This document shows positions 52,130-61,716 of a DNA stretch of 64,000 bases, piece by piece (position 1 is the first letter of the stretch; the number at the start of each line of letters is the position of its first letter). The notes beneath the pieces are model-generated. The model searched no databases, was not told the origin of the DNA, and saw only the letters and a list, made by a program, of their open reading frames with translations. The position numbers and the translations under genes were made by a program. Origin of the DNA: Streptomyces sp. NBC_00289 (GTDB lineage: Bacteria > Actinomycetota > Actinomycetes > Streptomycetales > Streptomycetaceae). The stretch spans positions 1,922,001 to 1,986,000 of the forward strand of contig NZ_CP108046.1 of assembly GCF_041435115.1 (NCBI RefSeq), read 5' to 3'.

Positions 52130-54244
52130 TCAGTAGTCGATCGGGAAGCGGCGGGGGGTGGTGCCGGTGGCACGGGCGTAGGCGTTGGCGACGGCGCCGG
52201 CCGCGGCCGGGACACCGAGTTCGCCGGCCCCGCCCGGGTCCCGCCGCGAGGGCATGATGTGCGCCTCGAAGTGCAGCGGGGCGTGCCGTTGGCGGGCGTA
52301 GCGGAAGTCGGCGAAGCTGCCCTCGCGCACCGCGCCCCGGTCGATGTGCAGGCCGGCCCGCAGCACGGTGGAGATGCCGTCGACGGCGGTGCCCATGAGC
52401 TGGGCCTCGAGTCCGCGCGGGTTGACGGCCGTGCCGACGTCGGCCGCCATCACCACCCGCGTGACCCGGGGATTCTTGGGGTCCCCGGCGTCGATCTCGA
52501 CCAGACAGGCCACGCAGGAGTCGTACTCCTCGTGGACGGCGACGCCCTGTGCGTGGCCGTCCGGCATGGTCCGGCCCCAGTGTCCGGCGGCGGCGACCTT
52601 GTCGAGCACGGCCTTGACGGTTTTGCTCCGGAGCGTGGCGCGCCGGAAGGCGACGGGGTCCTTGCCCAGGCTCGCGGCGACCTCGTCCACGACGATCTCC
52701 TCGGCGGTGCGCGTCGTGCCGGAGTCCACCGACCGCCACGCGCCGAGGGGCATCGCCAGTTCGACCGAGCCCGAATCGCCGGAGAGGCGGCCGAAGTTGT
52801 ACAGACCGCTGTCGCTGGGCAGCGGTCGCGCGGCGGCGCGTACACCGCCCTGGGCGGAGGCGCCCTGCTCCTCGTACGACTCGCTCACCGAGGCCGTGGC
52901 GTGGGCGAAGGCCACCACTCTGCCGCGGGCGTGACTGGCCCGGACGCGGTGGTGGGAGGCGGGCCGCATCCGGCCGTGCCGGATGTCGTCGGCGCGGCTC
53001 CACATCAGCTTGACCGGTTGCCGCGCCGCCTTGGAGATCAGCGCCGCCTCGAGCGCGGCGTCGTGGTCGAGGCGCCGCCCGAACGACCCGCCGCCCCGCA
53101 CGACATGGACCCGCACCTTCGACTCCGGCAGTCCGATGGCCGAGGCGATGCTGTCGCGGGCGCCCATCGGTGACTGCGAGGAGAACCAGATCTCGGCGCT
53201 GTGCGGGCGTACGTCCGCCACCGCGGTCAGCACCTCCATCGGGGCGTGGCTGACGAACGCGAACGCGAACTCGCCCCCGACCTGGGCCGATCCGCTCGGC
53301 GGCGGGCCGAGCCGGGGGACGGCGGCGATCAGCCGGTACCGGATGGCCGCGTCGGACAGCCCGGCCAGCGGGCCCGGGGCCCAGGTGACGCGCAGCGCGT
53401 CCCTCGCCTGAAAGGCGTGGTGGAAGGTCTCCGCGACCACGGCGACCCCGCCGGGGATCCTGACGACGGCGTGGACGCCCGGCATCGCACGGGCAGCCCG
53501 GTCGTCGACCGAGACGACCTTCCCGCCGAGCGTCGGCGGCCTGGCCACCACCGTGGGCCTGGCACCGGCGACCGTCAGGTCTCCGGTGTAGCGCGCCGTG
53601 CCGGTGACGATGTCCCGGGCGTCGATCCGGGTCGTCGGCCGCCCGATCACGCGGTGCCGGGAGGCCGGCTTGGGTTTGCTCGACACGGCCGTCCGGCGGA
53701 TTCCGGCGGCGCTCGCGGTCAGGGACCCGAAGGTGGCCGTACGTCCGTCCGGTGCGACGACCCGGGTGTTCCAGGTGCGCAGGGTCCGCGCGGGCAGGTG
53801 CCACCGCCGGGCGGCCGCGGTGACCAGCCGGGCGCGGGCGGTGGCGGCCAGTTGACGGGCCGGGCCGTAGAGCGAGCTCACCGAGCTGGAACCGCCGGTG
53901 AACTGGTTGCCCTTGGTGCGGGCCTCGGCGAGCGGCATGTCCACGTCGGCGAGCCGGGCGTCGAGCTCCTCGGCGATCATCATGGCGACGGCGGTGGTGA
54001 CTCCCTGGCCGACCTCGACGCGCGGCAGCCGTACGACGATCCTGTTGGCGGCGGTGACCTCGAGGACCAGCATCTCCTCGTCGGTGCCGGTCACCAGGAC
54101 GTCGGACGCTCTCGCGGCCCGGTCCGGCGTCGCCTCGGCGCCCGCCGCCGACGACGTGTCGCAGCCGAGCGGCGCCGCGACGGTGAGGGTGGTCGCGGCG
54201 AGCGAGTAGACCACGAACTTCCGGCGGGACAGCTGAGGTGCCAA
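52130..54244 (-). CDS. Isoquinoline 1-oxidoreductase-type molybdenum subunit with Tat signal
   Basis: 704 residues from TTG 54244, which follows AAGGAG; the next useful ATG lies far inside. A twin-arginine signal LSRRKFVVYSLAATTLTVA sits at about 5-23. The fold is the single-chain IorB-like aldehyde oxidase/xanthine dehydrogenase molybdopterin family: GRPTTRIDARDIVTGTARYTGD, VRGGGSFGRRLDHD, and GGAGELGVPAAAGAVANA with the catalytic Glu. The small subunit lacks a signal, so the pair is probably exported together. Substrates could be aldehydes or N-heterocycles. Confidence 0.9.
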   Translation of the reverse strand: MAPQLSRRKFVVYSLAATTLTVAAPLGCDTSSAAGAEATPDRAARASDVLVTGTDEEMLVLEVTAANRIVVRLPRVEVGQGVTTAVAMMIAEELDARLADVDMPLAEARTKGNQFTGGSSSVSSLYGPARQLAATARARLVTAAARRWHLPARTLRTWNTRVVAPDGRTATFGSLTASAAGIRRTAVSSKPKPASRHRVIGRPTTRIDARDIVTGTARYTGDLTVAGARPTVVARPPTLGGKVVSVDDRAARAMPGVHAVVRIPGGVAVVAETFHHAFQARDALRVTWAPGPLAGLSDAAIRYRLIAAVPRLGPPPSGSAQVGGEFAFAFVSHAPMEVLTAVADVRPHSAEIWFSSQSPMGARDSIASAIGLPESKVRVHVVRGGGSFGRRLDHDAALEAALISKAARQPVKLMWSRADDIRHGRMRPASHHRVRASHARGRVVAFAHATASVSESYEEQGASAQGGVRAAARPLPSDSGLYNFGRLSGDSGSVELAMPLGAWRSVDSGTTRTAEEIVVDEVAASLGKDPVAFRRATLRSKTVKAVLDKVAAAGHWGRTMPDGHAQGVAVHEEYDSCVACLVEIDAGDPKNPRVTRVVMAADVGTAVNPRGLEAQLMGTAVDGISTVLRAGLHIDRGAVREGSFADFRYARQRHAPLHFEAHIMPSRRDPGGAGELGVPAAAGAVANAYARATGTTPRRFPIDY

Positions 54245-54422
54245 CGGACACTCCTTCGCGAACACGCGGTCGATTCGACTGTTAGGAGGGGCCGACACCG
54301 CTCGGGGTTGCCTTCGCGTGCTCGCGCGTCCATGGTCGTGTCGTTCCCCTGCGCCGCCGTACGGCACGCGGATGATCGGCCGACAACCGCCCGCCGAACC
54401 CCCACCCGACCTACGGAGAACC

Positions 54423-55685
54423 ATGGCCGACGCCACGCCCCAGGCCAGAGCCGTCGTACTGCTGCGGCGCCCCAAGCTGTGGCTGCTGCCCACGATCCTG
54501 ACCGGGCTGCTCGCCCTGCTGCTGTCCGTGCTCTACATGGGCGGCATCGTCAACCCGCAACAGGATCTGCACGATCTGCCGATCGCGCTCGTCAACGGCG
54601 ACACGGGCAGCCCGCCGGCGGGCCAGAAACAGAACCTCGGTACCCAGATCACGCGGGCCGTCACCGCCGACACCTCCGGCGGCAAGGCCGAATGGCGCAC
54701 CCTCACCCTGGCGCGGGCGCAGGACGAACTGGACTCCGGCAAGGTCTACGGCGCCCTGGTCATCCCCCCGGACTTCACCGCGTCCGTCACCGCGCTCACC
54801 ACGACCGGGGCGACCGAACGCCCGACCCTCACCCTGCTCACCAACCCCGGCAAGGGCAGCCTCGGTTCGTCCCTCGCCAGTCAGATCGTCACGCAGGTGG
54901 CACGCCAGTCCTCCCAGGACATCGGCCGACAGCTCACCGCGGCGGCCACCGAGGCAGACTCCACCACGAAGCTGCTGCTCGCCGACCCGGTGGCCCTCAC
55001 CACCCGGCCCGGCCACCCGCTCGGCGACCACAGCGGCCTGGGTCTTACCGCCTTCTACTACACCCTGCTGCTCGTGCTGGCCGGCTTCCTCGGCGGCAAC
55101 GTCATCAGCAACGCCGTGGACACGTCCCTCGGTTACGCCGACAACGAGATCGGTCCCTGGCACACCCGCCTGCCCACCGTGCCGATCGACCGGAGGCAGA
55201 CGCTGCTGCTGAAGATGGCGATGACCGCGGGCATCACCCTGCTCAGCGCCTCCCTGATCATGTTCGCCTGCGTCACCCTGCTCGGGATGGACGCGACCCG
55301 TCTGCCCCTGCTGTGGATCTACTCCTACTGCGCGTCCCTCGCGGTGGGCCTCGGCGTGCAGGCCATCAACGCGGCCTTCGGCGGCATCGGCCAACTGGTG
55401 TCCATGTTCGTGTTCATCGTGCTGGGACTGCCGTCCTCGGGAGCCACCGTCCCGCTCCAGGCGGTCCCCGGCTTCTACCGCTTCCTGTCCCACTTCGAGC
55501 CGATGCGCCAGCTCAGTGACGGCGTGCGCGCCATCCTCTACTTCGACGCGCGCGGCGACGCCGGTCTCACCCGCGCCTGGACCATGATCGGGGTCGGCGC
55601 CGCCCTCGCCCTCCTCTTCGGCTTCGGGATGGCCGCGTACTACGACCGCAGGGGCCACAGACGCCTGACCCCGCAGCCCGCCTGA
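54423..55685 (+). CDS. DUF3533 / ABC-2-like membrane protein
   Basis: 420 residues from ATG 54423. One span near 20-42, a large outer domain to about 205, then five to six spans (AFYYTLLLVLAGFLGGNVISN; GITLLSASLIMFACVTLLG; YSYCASLAVGLGVQAINAAF; GAALALLFGFGMAAYY). It matches the DUF3533/YhgE-Pip-like group, thought to export lipids or drugs. The divergent molybdenum enzyme genes may share the upstream region. No ATPase is adjacent. Confidence 0.82.
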   Translation: MADATPQARAVVLLRRPKLWLLPTILTGLLALLLSVLYMGGIVNPQQDLHDLPIALVNGDTGSPPAGQKQNLGTQITRAVTADTSGGKAEWRTLTLARAQDELDSGKVYGALVIPPDFTASVTALTTTGATERPTLTLLTNPGKGSLGSSLASQIVTQVARQSSQDIGRQLTAAATEADSTTKLLLADPVALTTRPGHPLGDHSGLGLTAFYYTLLLVLAGFLGGNVISNAVDTSLGYADNEIGPWHTRLPTVPIDRRQTLLLKMAMTAGITLLSASLIMFACVTLLGMDATRLPLLWIYSYCASLAVGLGVQAINAAFGGIGQLVSMFVFIVLGLPSSGATVPLQAVPGFYRFLSHFEPMRQLSDGVRAILYFDARGDAGLTRAWTMIGVGAALALLFGFGMAAYYDRRGHRRLTPQPA

Positions 55686-55715
55686 GCGGCTCCCCGTCCC
55701 CCGGTACGACGGCGG

Positions 55716-56681
55716 TCAGCGCACCCGTCCCCGCGGTTTCAACGCCCCCTCGGGAAGCCGCGGGGCGGGCAGCGGAGCACCGTCGTACCCCTTCACCTCG
55801 CCGAAGCGTGATCCCGTCATCCAGTCCTCACGGGCCTGTTCGATCTCCTGCCGGGTGCGGCCGATCCAGTTCCAGAACATGATCAGTTCCTCGTCGAACG
55901 GCTCACCGCCCAGCAGCATCAGACCCGCGTCCGACTCGGCGCGCAGCGGGAGTTCGGTGCGGCCGCAGCCGAGATAGAGCATCGAGCCGGGCAGCAGCGG
56001 CACACCGTCGACGTGGGCCTCACCGGACATGGACAGCACGGCGTACTCGAAGTCCGGTTCCAGCGGCAGGCGTACGTCCGTGCCGTGGGCGAGGGTCAGG
56101 TCGGCGCCGACGATCGGGGTGTACGCCGTGCCGGGCGAGGTCGCTCCGTCGAGGTCGCCGAGGATCACCGTGGCCGTCAGGCCCGGTGCCGTGACCGACG
56201 GCAGGTCCGCGTGGTGTTCGAAGCGCGGGTCGGTGTGCCGGTGGCCGTCCGGGAGGGCGACCCACAGCTGGGCGCCGTGCAGGAAGCGGGCGTGCGGCGC
56301 GGGGCTCTCCTCGGAGTGGCTGATCGCCCGGCCGGAGGTCATCAGGCCCAGTTCGCGCGGGCGGATGGTCTGGAGGCTGCCGGTGGAGTCGCGGTGCAGC
56401 ACCTCGCCCTCGTGCAGCCAGCTCACCGTCTGCAGCCCCATGTGGGGGTGCGGGGGCACCTGCATCCCGGGCTCGTCGGCGATGTCGTCGGGGCCGTAGT
56501 GGTCGACGAAGCACCAGGCGCCCACCATGCGGCGGCCCAGGTTGGGCAGCAGGCGGCGGACCTCGCTGGACTCGCCCAGTTTGACGCGGCGCGGGCTGAG
56601 GAGTTCACGTACGGGTTCCGCCACCACGAAGCCGCGTCCGCCGCACAGGGCGGGAACCGCCTCGCGATCAAGATTGCTCAT
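55716..56681 (-). CDS. Pirin-family protein
   Basis: 321 residues. The N-terminal cupin has the metal ligands in VPPHPHMGLQTVSWLHEGEVLHRDSTG (His-x-His, His, Glu-type). A second barrel covers the C-terminal half (LLGGEPFDEELIMFWNWIGRTRQEIEQA). Some bacterial pirins act as quercetinases or affect metabolic enzymes; this one is unassigned. Start ATG 56681 is 3 codons inside a possible TTG. Confidence 0.9.
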   Translation of the reverse strand: MSNLDREAVPALCGGRGFVVAEPVRELLSPRRVKLGESSEVRRLLPNLGRRMVGAWCFVDHYGPDDIADEPGMQVPPHPHMGLQTVSWLHEGEVLHRDSTGSLQTIRPRELGLMTSGRAISHSEESPAPHARFLHGAQLWVALPDGHRHTDPRFEHHADLPSVTAPGLTATVILGDLDGATSPGTAYTPIVGADLTLAHGTDVRLPLEPDFEYAVLSMSGEAHVDGVPLLPGSMLYLGCGRTELPLRAESDAGLMLLGGEPFDEELIMFWNWIGRTRQEIEQAREDWMTGSRFGEVKGYDGAPLPAPRLPEGALKPRGRVR

Positions 56682-56720
56682 GCGGCCCAACCTAGCCCCG
56701 CCAGGGGCTTCGCGTCAGTC

Positions 56721-56795
56721 CAACCCCACGTCGTCCGTCCTCCGGTGCGGGCCGCACGCCCACGTAGTGGAATGTTAAACGACCTCGTGGGGTTG
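56721..56795. promoter_or_regulatory. Distant inverted repeat between pirin and TPR genes
   Basis: CAACCCCACG (56721-56730) and CGTGGGGTTG (56786-56795) are perfect 10-bp arms 55 bp apart in the divergent promoter region. They may be two binding half-sites or a long-loop hairpin. Confidence 0.4.
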
Positions 56796-56818
56796 TAGGC
56801 CGTCGAAGGAGGTCAGCA

Positions 56819-57166
56819 GTGGACATGACGTACTACGACCACGGAACGCCGGCCGAGCGCTGGGAGCGCGGGCGGATGTTCTTCGAGGCCAAGGACTACG
56901 CCGCCGCCGCGCGCGTGCTGGACGGGCTGGTCGAGGAGGTGCCGGAGCAGACCGGACCACGGCTGCTGCTGGCGCGCTCCTACTACCACTCGGCCCAACT
57001 GCGCCGCGCGGAAGCCGAGTTGCGCATCCTCGTCGAGCGCGACCCGGTGGAGCACTACGCCCGGCTGATGCTCGGCCGCACCCTCGAGCGGCAGGGCCGG
57101 CCCGAGGAGGCCGAATCGCACCTGCGCATCGCCTCCGCACTCGCGGGTGACTTCGAGCGGCTCTAG
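56819..57166 (+). CDS. Small tetratricopeptide-repeat protein
   Basis: 115 residues; GTG start after GAAGGAGG (an ATG two codons later is possible). It consists of about two and a half TPR units: AAARVLDGLVEEVPEQTGPRL, AEAELRILVERDPVEHYARL, EEAESHLRIASALAGD. Such proteins scaffold partners. A strong terminator follows at 57199. Confidence 0.87.
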   Translation: MDMTYYDHGTPAERWERGRMFFEAKDYAAAARVLDGLVEEVPEQTGPRLLLARSYYHSAQLRRAEAELRILVERDPVEHYARLMLGRTLERQGRPEEAESHLRIASALAGDFERL

Positions 57167-57198
57167 AGCCGCGGCTCCGGAGCCCGTACACCCGTCCT

Positions 57199-57231
57199 CG
57201 CCCCGTCACGCGCCCGATGCGTGACGGGGCG
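57199..57231 (+). terminator. Strong hairpin terminator after the TPR gene
   Basis: CGCCCCGTCACGC, 7-base loop, GCGTGACGGGGCG: perfect 13-bp stem. It lies 33 bp after the TPR stop and between convergent genes. Confidence 0.85.
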
Positions 57232-57410
57232 AACGCCTGTCCGCCAAGGCCACGGGCCCGTTTCGGCGGGCGGCCGCCCGCTCCGGCGGGGCCGCCGCGC
57301 GCGGACGCAGACACGGTTCGGCGAGCGGGGCGACCGTCCGGGCGGCCAGGCGCGAGCCGGGCGAGCGGTGTCGGACCACGCTACTTCACGAGGTCACCGC
57401 TTCCGCCGGG

Positions 57411-58808
57411 TCACTTCGCCCCGGCACCGCTCCCCCGGGCCCGCCGGTGGGCGACCTCCCCGAGGGCCACGTCGGCGACGAAGAAGGCGGCCAGCGGGAT
57501 GCCGAGCAGCGGCACGAAGTAGCCGAGGACGACGACGACCACCACACCCGGCAGGACGATGTACGGGGGCACCTGCCGCCACGCTCCGCGCGGGACGGGC
57601 CGGCCGAAGGAGGAGCCGCGCCCGCGCTGCCACCACATGCGGTAGCCCCACACGATGAGCAGGATCAGCGACAGCGCGAGGAGCATCAGGGCGAGCTGGT
57701 TGACCAGACCGAACAGCACTCCGGTGTGCAGGTCGATGCCCCAGCGGGTCAGCTTGGCGAGCAGCGGGTAGTCCGCGAACCGCAGCACGTCGGTGACCTC
57801 GCCGGTGGTCGGGTCGACCGCGACGGAGTCCTGCTTCTCGGGCCAGCCGCGCTGCACCTGCCGCACGACGTACGCGGACGACTCGTCGGCGGGCGGGACG
57901 ATCTCGACCGGGTCGCCGAGTCCCTCGGCGCGGGCGGCGGCCAGGACCTTGTCGAGGCCGACGCCGTGTTCGGCGTCCCCGGCGGAGGCGGACGCGCCGT
58001 GACCCGCGTGATCGCCGCCGGTCGTCGCCGTCACCGACGGGGTGGCCTGGCCGAGCGAGGTCCGCAGCTCGTCGATGTTGGCCCCGGCGTACGTCGACCA
58101 GGTCAGACCGGTCGCCGACAGGAAGACGAAGCCGGCCGCGGCCCAGACGCCGACACTGCCGTGCAGACCGAGGGTGCGGCGGCGGCCGCTGGTGCCCCGG
58201 ACCTTGCGCAGCGCACGGCGGCGCGAGAACCACAGCACCAGGCCGCCGCCCGCGATCACCCACAACCAGCTCGCGGCGAGCTCGCTGTAGAGGCGGCCGG
58301 TGTCACCGAGGTGCAGGTCGCGGTGGAACTCGTCGATCCAGGTGCGCAGCGGCAACGCCCCGGTGGAGCCGTACTGTTCGAGATCCCCGCGCACCGTGCC
58401 GGTGTACGGGTCGACGAAGACCGCGAGGGTGTGGCCGGGGTCGACGCCCTCGACCCCGGAGAGCATCACCCTGGTGGTCGCGTCGGCCTCCGGGGAGGGC
58501 CGAACGGCCGACACGGCGCCCTCGGGGTGGGCCTTGCGGGCGGCGGCGACCTGCTCGGACAGGCGCAGTTCGGTGTCGCCGACGGGCACCGTCATCTCGT
58601 GCGCGTACACGAGCTTCTCGGCCTGGAAGGCGCCCGCGTACAGGAAGCCGGTGACGGCCGCGATCAACAGGAACGGCGCGACGAACACACCGGCGTAGAA
58701 GTGCAGACGCAGCACGAGCGGGCGCAGTGGCGCCCAGCGGCCGGGGGACGGCGCCGGGCCGGCGGCCGGCGGGGCCTCGTCCGTGGTGGTCGGGGGAGCG
58801 GTGGACAT
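57411..58808 (-). CDS. PepSY-associated membrane protein
   Basis: 465 residues from ATG 58808. Four main spans: FYAGVFVAPFLLIAAVTGFLYAG near 37-59, LWVIAGGGLVLWF, VWAAAGFVFLSATGLTW and the last pair near 385-440. Two PepSY-like outer segments lie between them, and a His-rich GGDHAGHGAS stretch occurs near 270. The family includes siderophore and flavin-linked reductases (PiuB-like). A part in iron or copper reduction is possible; the His run could bind metal. Confidence 0.85.
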   Translation of the reverse strand: MSTAPPTTTDEAPPAAGPAPSPGRWAPLRPLVLRLHFYAGVFVAPFLLIAAVTGFLYAGAFQAEKLVYAHEMTVPVGDTELRLSEQVAAARKAHPEGAVSAVRPSPEADATTRVMLSGVEGVDPGHTLAVFVDPYTGTVRGDLEQYGSTGALPLRTWIDEFHRDLHLGDTGRLYSELAASWLWVIAGGGLVLWFSRRRALRKVRGTSGRRRTLGLHGSVGVWAAAGFVFLSATGLTWSTYAGANIDELRTSLGQATPSVTATTGGDHAGHGASASAGDAEHGVGLDKVLAAARAEGLGDPVEIVPPADESSAYVVRQVQRGWPEKQDSVAVDPTTGEVTDVLRFADYPLLAKLTRWGIDLHTGVLFGLVNQLALMLLALSLILLIVWGYRMWWQRGRGSSFGRPVPRGAWRQVPPYIVLPGVVVVVVLGYFVPLLGIPLAAFFVADVALGEVAHRRARGSGAGAK

Positions 58809-59017
58809 CGGCGGCTTCTCCGGGGGACGGGAACGGGGGCGCCGGGACCGCGGTCGGGCTGTGGGCTCGACACGGGACCGAACGACGTGGGGCGGTAGTG
58901 GTCCAGTAGTCGGACGAAGGGGGCGCCGAGTTCCCGGAGGCATGAGTGGCGTGCGTCACACGGCACGGTCCCGGGCGCCGATCCCGGGCGCCGTGGGGGC
59001 CGTGGCATCCTGGCGCG

Positions 59018-59665
59018 ATGGCATCCGCACGTGATCACGCGTCCCTGACCGAGCAGGTGGAGGAACTCCTCGCCGTCGACGGCCCGTTGCCCATCGTCGC
59101 GGCCGGTGAGCCGGTCCTGCGGCGCCGGGCCGAACCCTTCGACGGCCAGCTGGACGACGCGCTGCTGGCCCGCTTCGTCGAGGCCCTGCGCGTCACGATG
59201 CACGCGGCGCCGGGCGTGGGCCTCGCCGCACCGCAGGTGGGCGTGGCGCTGCGGATCGCGGTCGTCGAGGATCCGGCGCCGGTGCCGGAGGAGGTACGGC
59301 TGGCGCGCGGGCGGGTGCCGCAGCCGTTCCGGGTGCTGGTCAATCCGTCGTACGAGCCCGTCGGCGGCGGACGTGCCGCGTTCTTCGAGGGCTGTCTGAG
59401 CGTGCCGGGCTGGCAGGCGGTGGTGGCCCGGCCGGCCGAGGTGCGGCTGACGGGCCTGGACGAGAACGGCCGCGCGGTCGACGAGGTGTTCACCGGCTGG
59501 CCCGCGCGCATCGTGCAGCACGAGACGGACCACCTCGACGGCACGCTGTACCTCGACCGCGCGGAGTTGCGCTCGCTCTCCTCGAACCGGGCGATGGCGG
59601 AGCGGTGGACGCAGGCGACGCCGGAACAGGCCGCGGAATCGCTCGGCTTCGAGCTGCCCCGCTGA
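59018..59665 (+). CDS. def: Peptide deformylase
   Basis: 215 residues from ATG 59018. All three catalytic motifs are intact: GVGLAAPQ (66-73), EGCLS with Cys126, and HETDH (168-172) giving the metal ligands and catalytic Glu. It removes the formyl group from nascent proteins. Streptomyces usually carries several def genes, so this is likely a secondary copy. The leader contains two copies of CCGGGCGCC. The flavoprotein and thioredoxin genes beside it hint at a shared stress role. Confidence 0.95.
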   Translation: MASARDHASLTEQVEELLAVDGPLPIVAAGEPVLRRRAEPFDGQLDDALLARFVEALRVTMHAAPGVGLAAPQVGVALRIAVVEDPAPVPEEVRLARGRVPQPFRVLVNPSYEPVGGGRAAFFEGCLSVPGWQAVVARPAEVRLTGLDENGRAVDEVFTGWPARIVQHETDHLDGTLYLDRAELRSLSSNRAMAERWTQATPEQAAESLGFELPR

Positions 59666-59696
59666 CCGTCCGGCGCCACCGCCCGCCGGTGCCGGC

Positions 59697-61130
59697 TCAG
59701 TTGTCCCGGTAGGCCTCCAGCAACCGCAGCCACACCTCGCTGATCGTCGGATAGGCCGGCACCGCGTGCCACAGCCTGCTGATCGGCACCTGTCCGGCGA
59801 CGGCGACGGTCGCCGAGTGGATCAGCTCGCCGACACCGGGACCGACGAAGGTGACGCCGAGCAGGATCTCCCGCTCCAGGTCGACGACCATGCGGGCACG
59901 GCCCCGGTAGCCGTCGCCGTACAGACCGGCACCGGCGACCGCGGAGATGTCCTGGTCGACGGCCCGGACGCGGTGTCCGGCCTGTTCCGCCTCCGCCAGG
60001 GAGAGCCCCACGGCGGCGGCCTCCGGGTCGGTGAAGACGACCTGGGGGACGGCGGCGTGGTCGGCGGTGGCCGCGTGGGCGCCCCAGGGGTCGGACTCCA
60101 GGTGCGAGGCGCCGGAGGCGCGGGCGGCGATGGCCGCGCCGGCGATACGGGCCTGATACTTGCCCTGGTGGGTGAGCAGGGCACGGTGGTTGACGTCGCC
60201 GACCGCGTACAGCCATTCGTTTCCGGTCACGCGCAGGCTGTCGTCGACCGTCAGCCAGGAGCCCGGTTCCAGTCCGACCGTGTCCAGACCGATGTCGTCG
60301 GTCCGCGGGGCGCGGCCGGTGGCGAAGAGGATCTCGTCGGCCTCGATCCGGTCGCCCGCGTCGGTGACGACGACGACCGTGCCGGCCTCGCGGGTCACGG
60401 ACTCGACCGAGGTGCCGGTGCGCACGTCGATGCCCGCCTCCCCGAGAGCCTCGGCGACCAGTTCGCCGGCGAAGGGCTCCATCCGGTTCAGCAGGCCCTT
60501 GCCGCGGACGAGCAGCGTGACCTCGGAGCCGAGGGCCCCCCAGGCCGTGGCCATCTCGGTGGCGACGACTCCGCCGCCGACCACGACCAGCCGGCCCGGC
60601 ACCGCCTGCGCGCTGGTGGCCTCCCTGCTGGTCCACGGACGGACGTCGGCGAGTCCGGGCAGGTCGGGCAGGACGGCACTGGTGCCGGTGCACACGGCGA
60701 CGGCGTGCCGGGCGGTCAGGACGTGCCGTTCGCCGCCGGGGCCGGTCACGGTGACCGTGCGCTCCCCGGTGAGGCGGCCGTGTCCGCGATACAGGTCGGC
60801 CCCGATGCCATCGAGCCACTGGATCTGGCCGTCGTCCTTCCAGTGGGAGGTGTATTCGTCCCGGTGGGCGAGGACCTCGGCCGCGTCGAGGGGGCCCTGC
60901 ACCGACCGGCGCAGGCCGGGTACGCGGCGGGCGTCGGCGCGGGCGATGACCGGGCGCAGCAGAGCCTTGCTGGGCATGCAGGCCCAGTACGAGCATTCGC
61001 CGCCGACGAGCTCGCTCTCCACGACCGCGGTGGAGAGACCGGCCGCACGGGTGCGGTCGGCCACGTTCTCCCCCACGGGCCCGGCACCGAGCACCACGAC
61101 GTCGTACTGGATGGTTTCCGTTTCCGTCAT
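59697..61130 (-). CDS. FAD-dependent pyridine nucleotide-disulfide oxidoreductase
   Basis: 477 residues. FAD motif VVVLGAGPVGENVADR at 11-26, redox disulfide C46-SYWA-C51 in GGECSYWACMPSK, NAD(P) motif VVVGGGVVATEMA, and a C-terminal dimer domain. The class I type resembles mercuric reductase and lipoamide dehydrogenase, but the N-terminal HMA domain and the C-terminal Cys pair of MerA are absent. The usual C-terminal HxxxE pair region reads HAVPAYPTISE. It faces the thioredoxin gene and may serve thiol redox balance. Substrate unknown. Confidence 0.9.
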   Translation of the reverse strand: MTETETIQYDVVVLGAGPVGENVADRTRAAGLSTAVVESELVGGECSYWACMPSKALLRPVIARADARRVPGLRRSVQGPLDAAEVLAHRDEYTSHWKDDGQIQWLDGIGADLYRGHGRLTGERTVTVTGPGGERHVLTARHAVAVCTGTSAVLPDLPGLADVRPWTSREATSAQAVPGRLVVVGGGVVATEMATAWGALGSEVTLLVRGKGLLNRMEPFAGELVAEALGEAGIDVRTGTSVESVTREAGTVVVVTDAGDRIEADEILFATGRAPRTDDIGLDTVGLEPGSWLTVDDSLRVTGNEWLYAVGDVNHRALLTHQGKYQARIAGAAIAARASGASHLESDPWGAHAATADHAAVPQVVFTDPEAAAVGLSLAEAEQAGHRVRAVDQDISAVAGAGLYGDGYRGRARMVVDLEREILLGVTFVGPGVGELIHSATVAVAGQVPISRLWHAVPAYPTISEVWLRLLEAYRDN

Positions 61131-61192
61131 GGGCCCAGTCTGCTGGGTGGTGTGCGCGGAGGCCACATGGGTACGTGCGCCGGATACCGAGC

Positions 61193-61218
61193 GGAATACC
61201 GGGCCCGGTCGTCGTGTT
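61193..61218 (+). promoter_or_regulatory. SigR-type promoter of the thioredoxin gene
   Basis: GGAAT (61193-61197), 18 bases, GTT (61216-61218): an exact match to the SigR consensus GGAAT-N18-GTT used in disulfide stress by Streptomyces. It lies 44 bp before the thioredoxin ATG. Confidence 0.8.
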
Positions 61219-61261
61219 GTGCCGACGGCTTCGCCCCCACACCAGGAAGAGGGAATCACCC

Positions 61262-61648
<387 letters not shown>

Positions 61649-61682
61649 CCCGGCACCGCTCGGCCGGGCGGGACGGCGTGGT

Positions 61683-61712
61683 TCCGGGACAGCGCCCTGG
61701 GACGGTCCCGGA
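61683..61712. terminator. Hairpin between convergent thioredoxin and aldehyde dehydrogenase genes
   Basis: TCCGGGAC (61683-61690) and GTCCCGGA (61705-61712) are perfect 8-bp arms. A likely bidirectional terminator. Confidence 0.6.
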
Positions 61713-61716
61713 CGTT

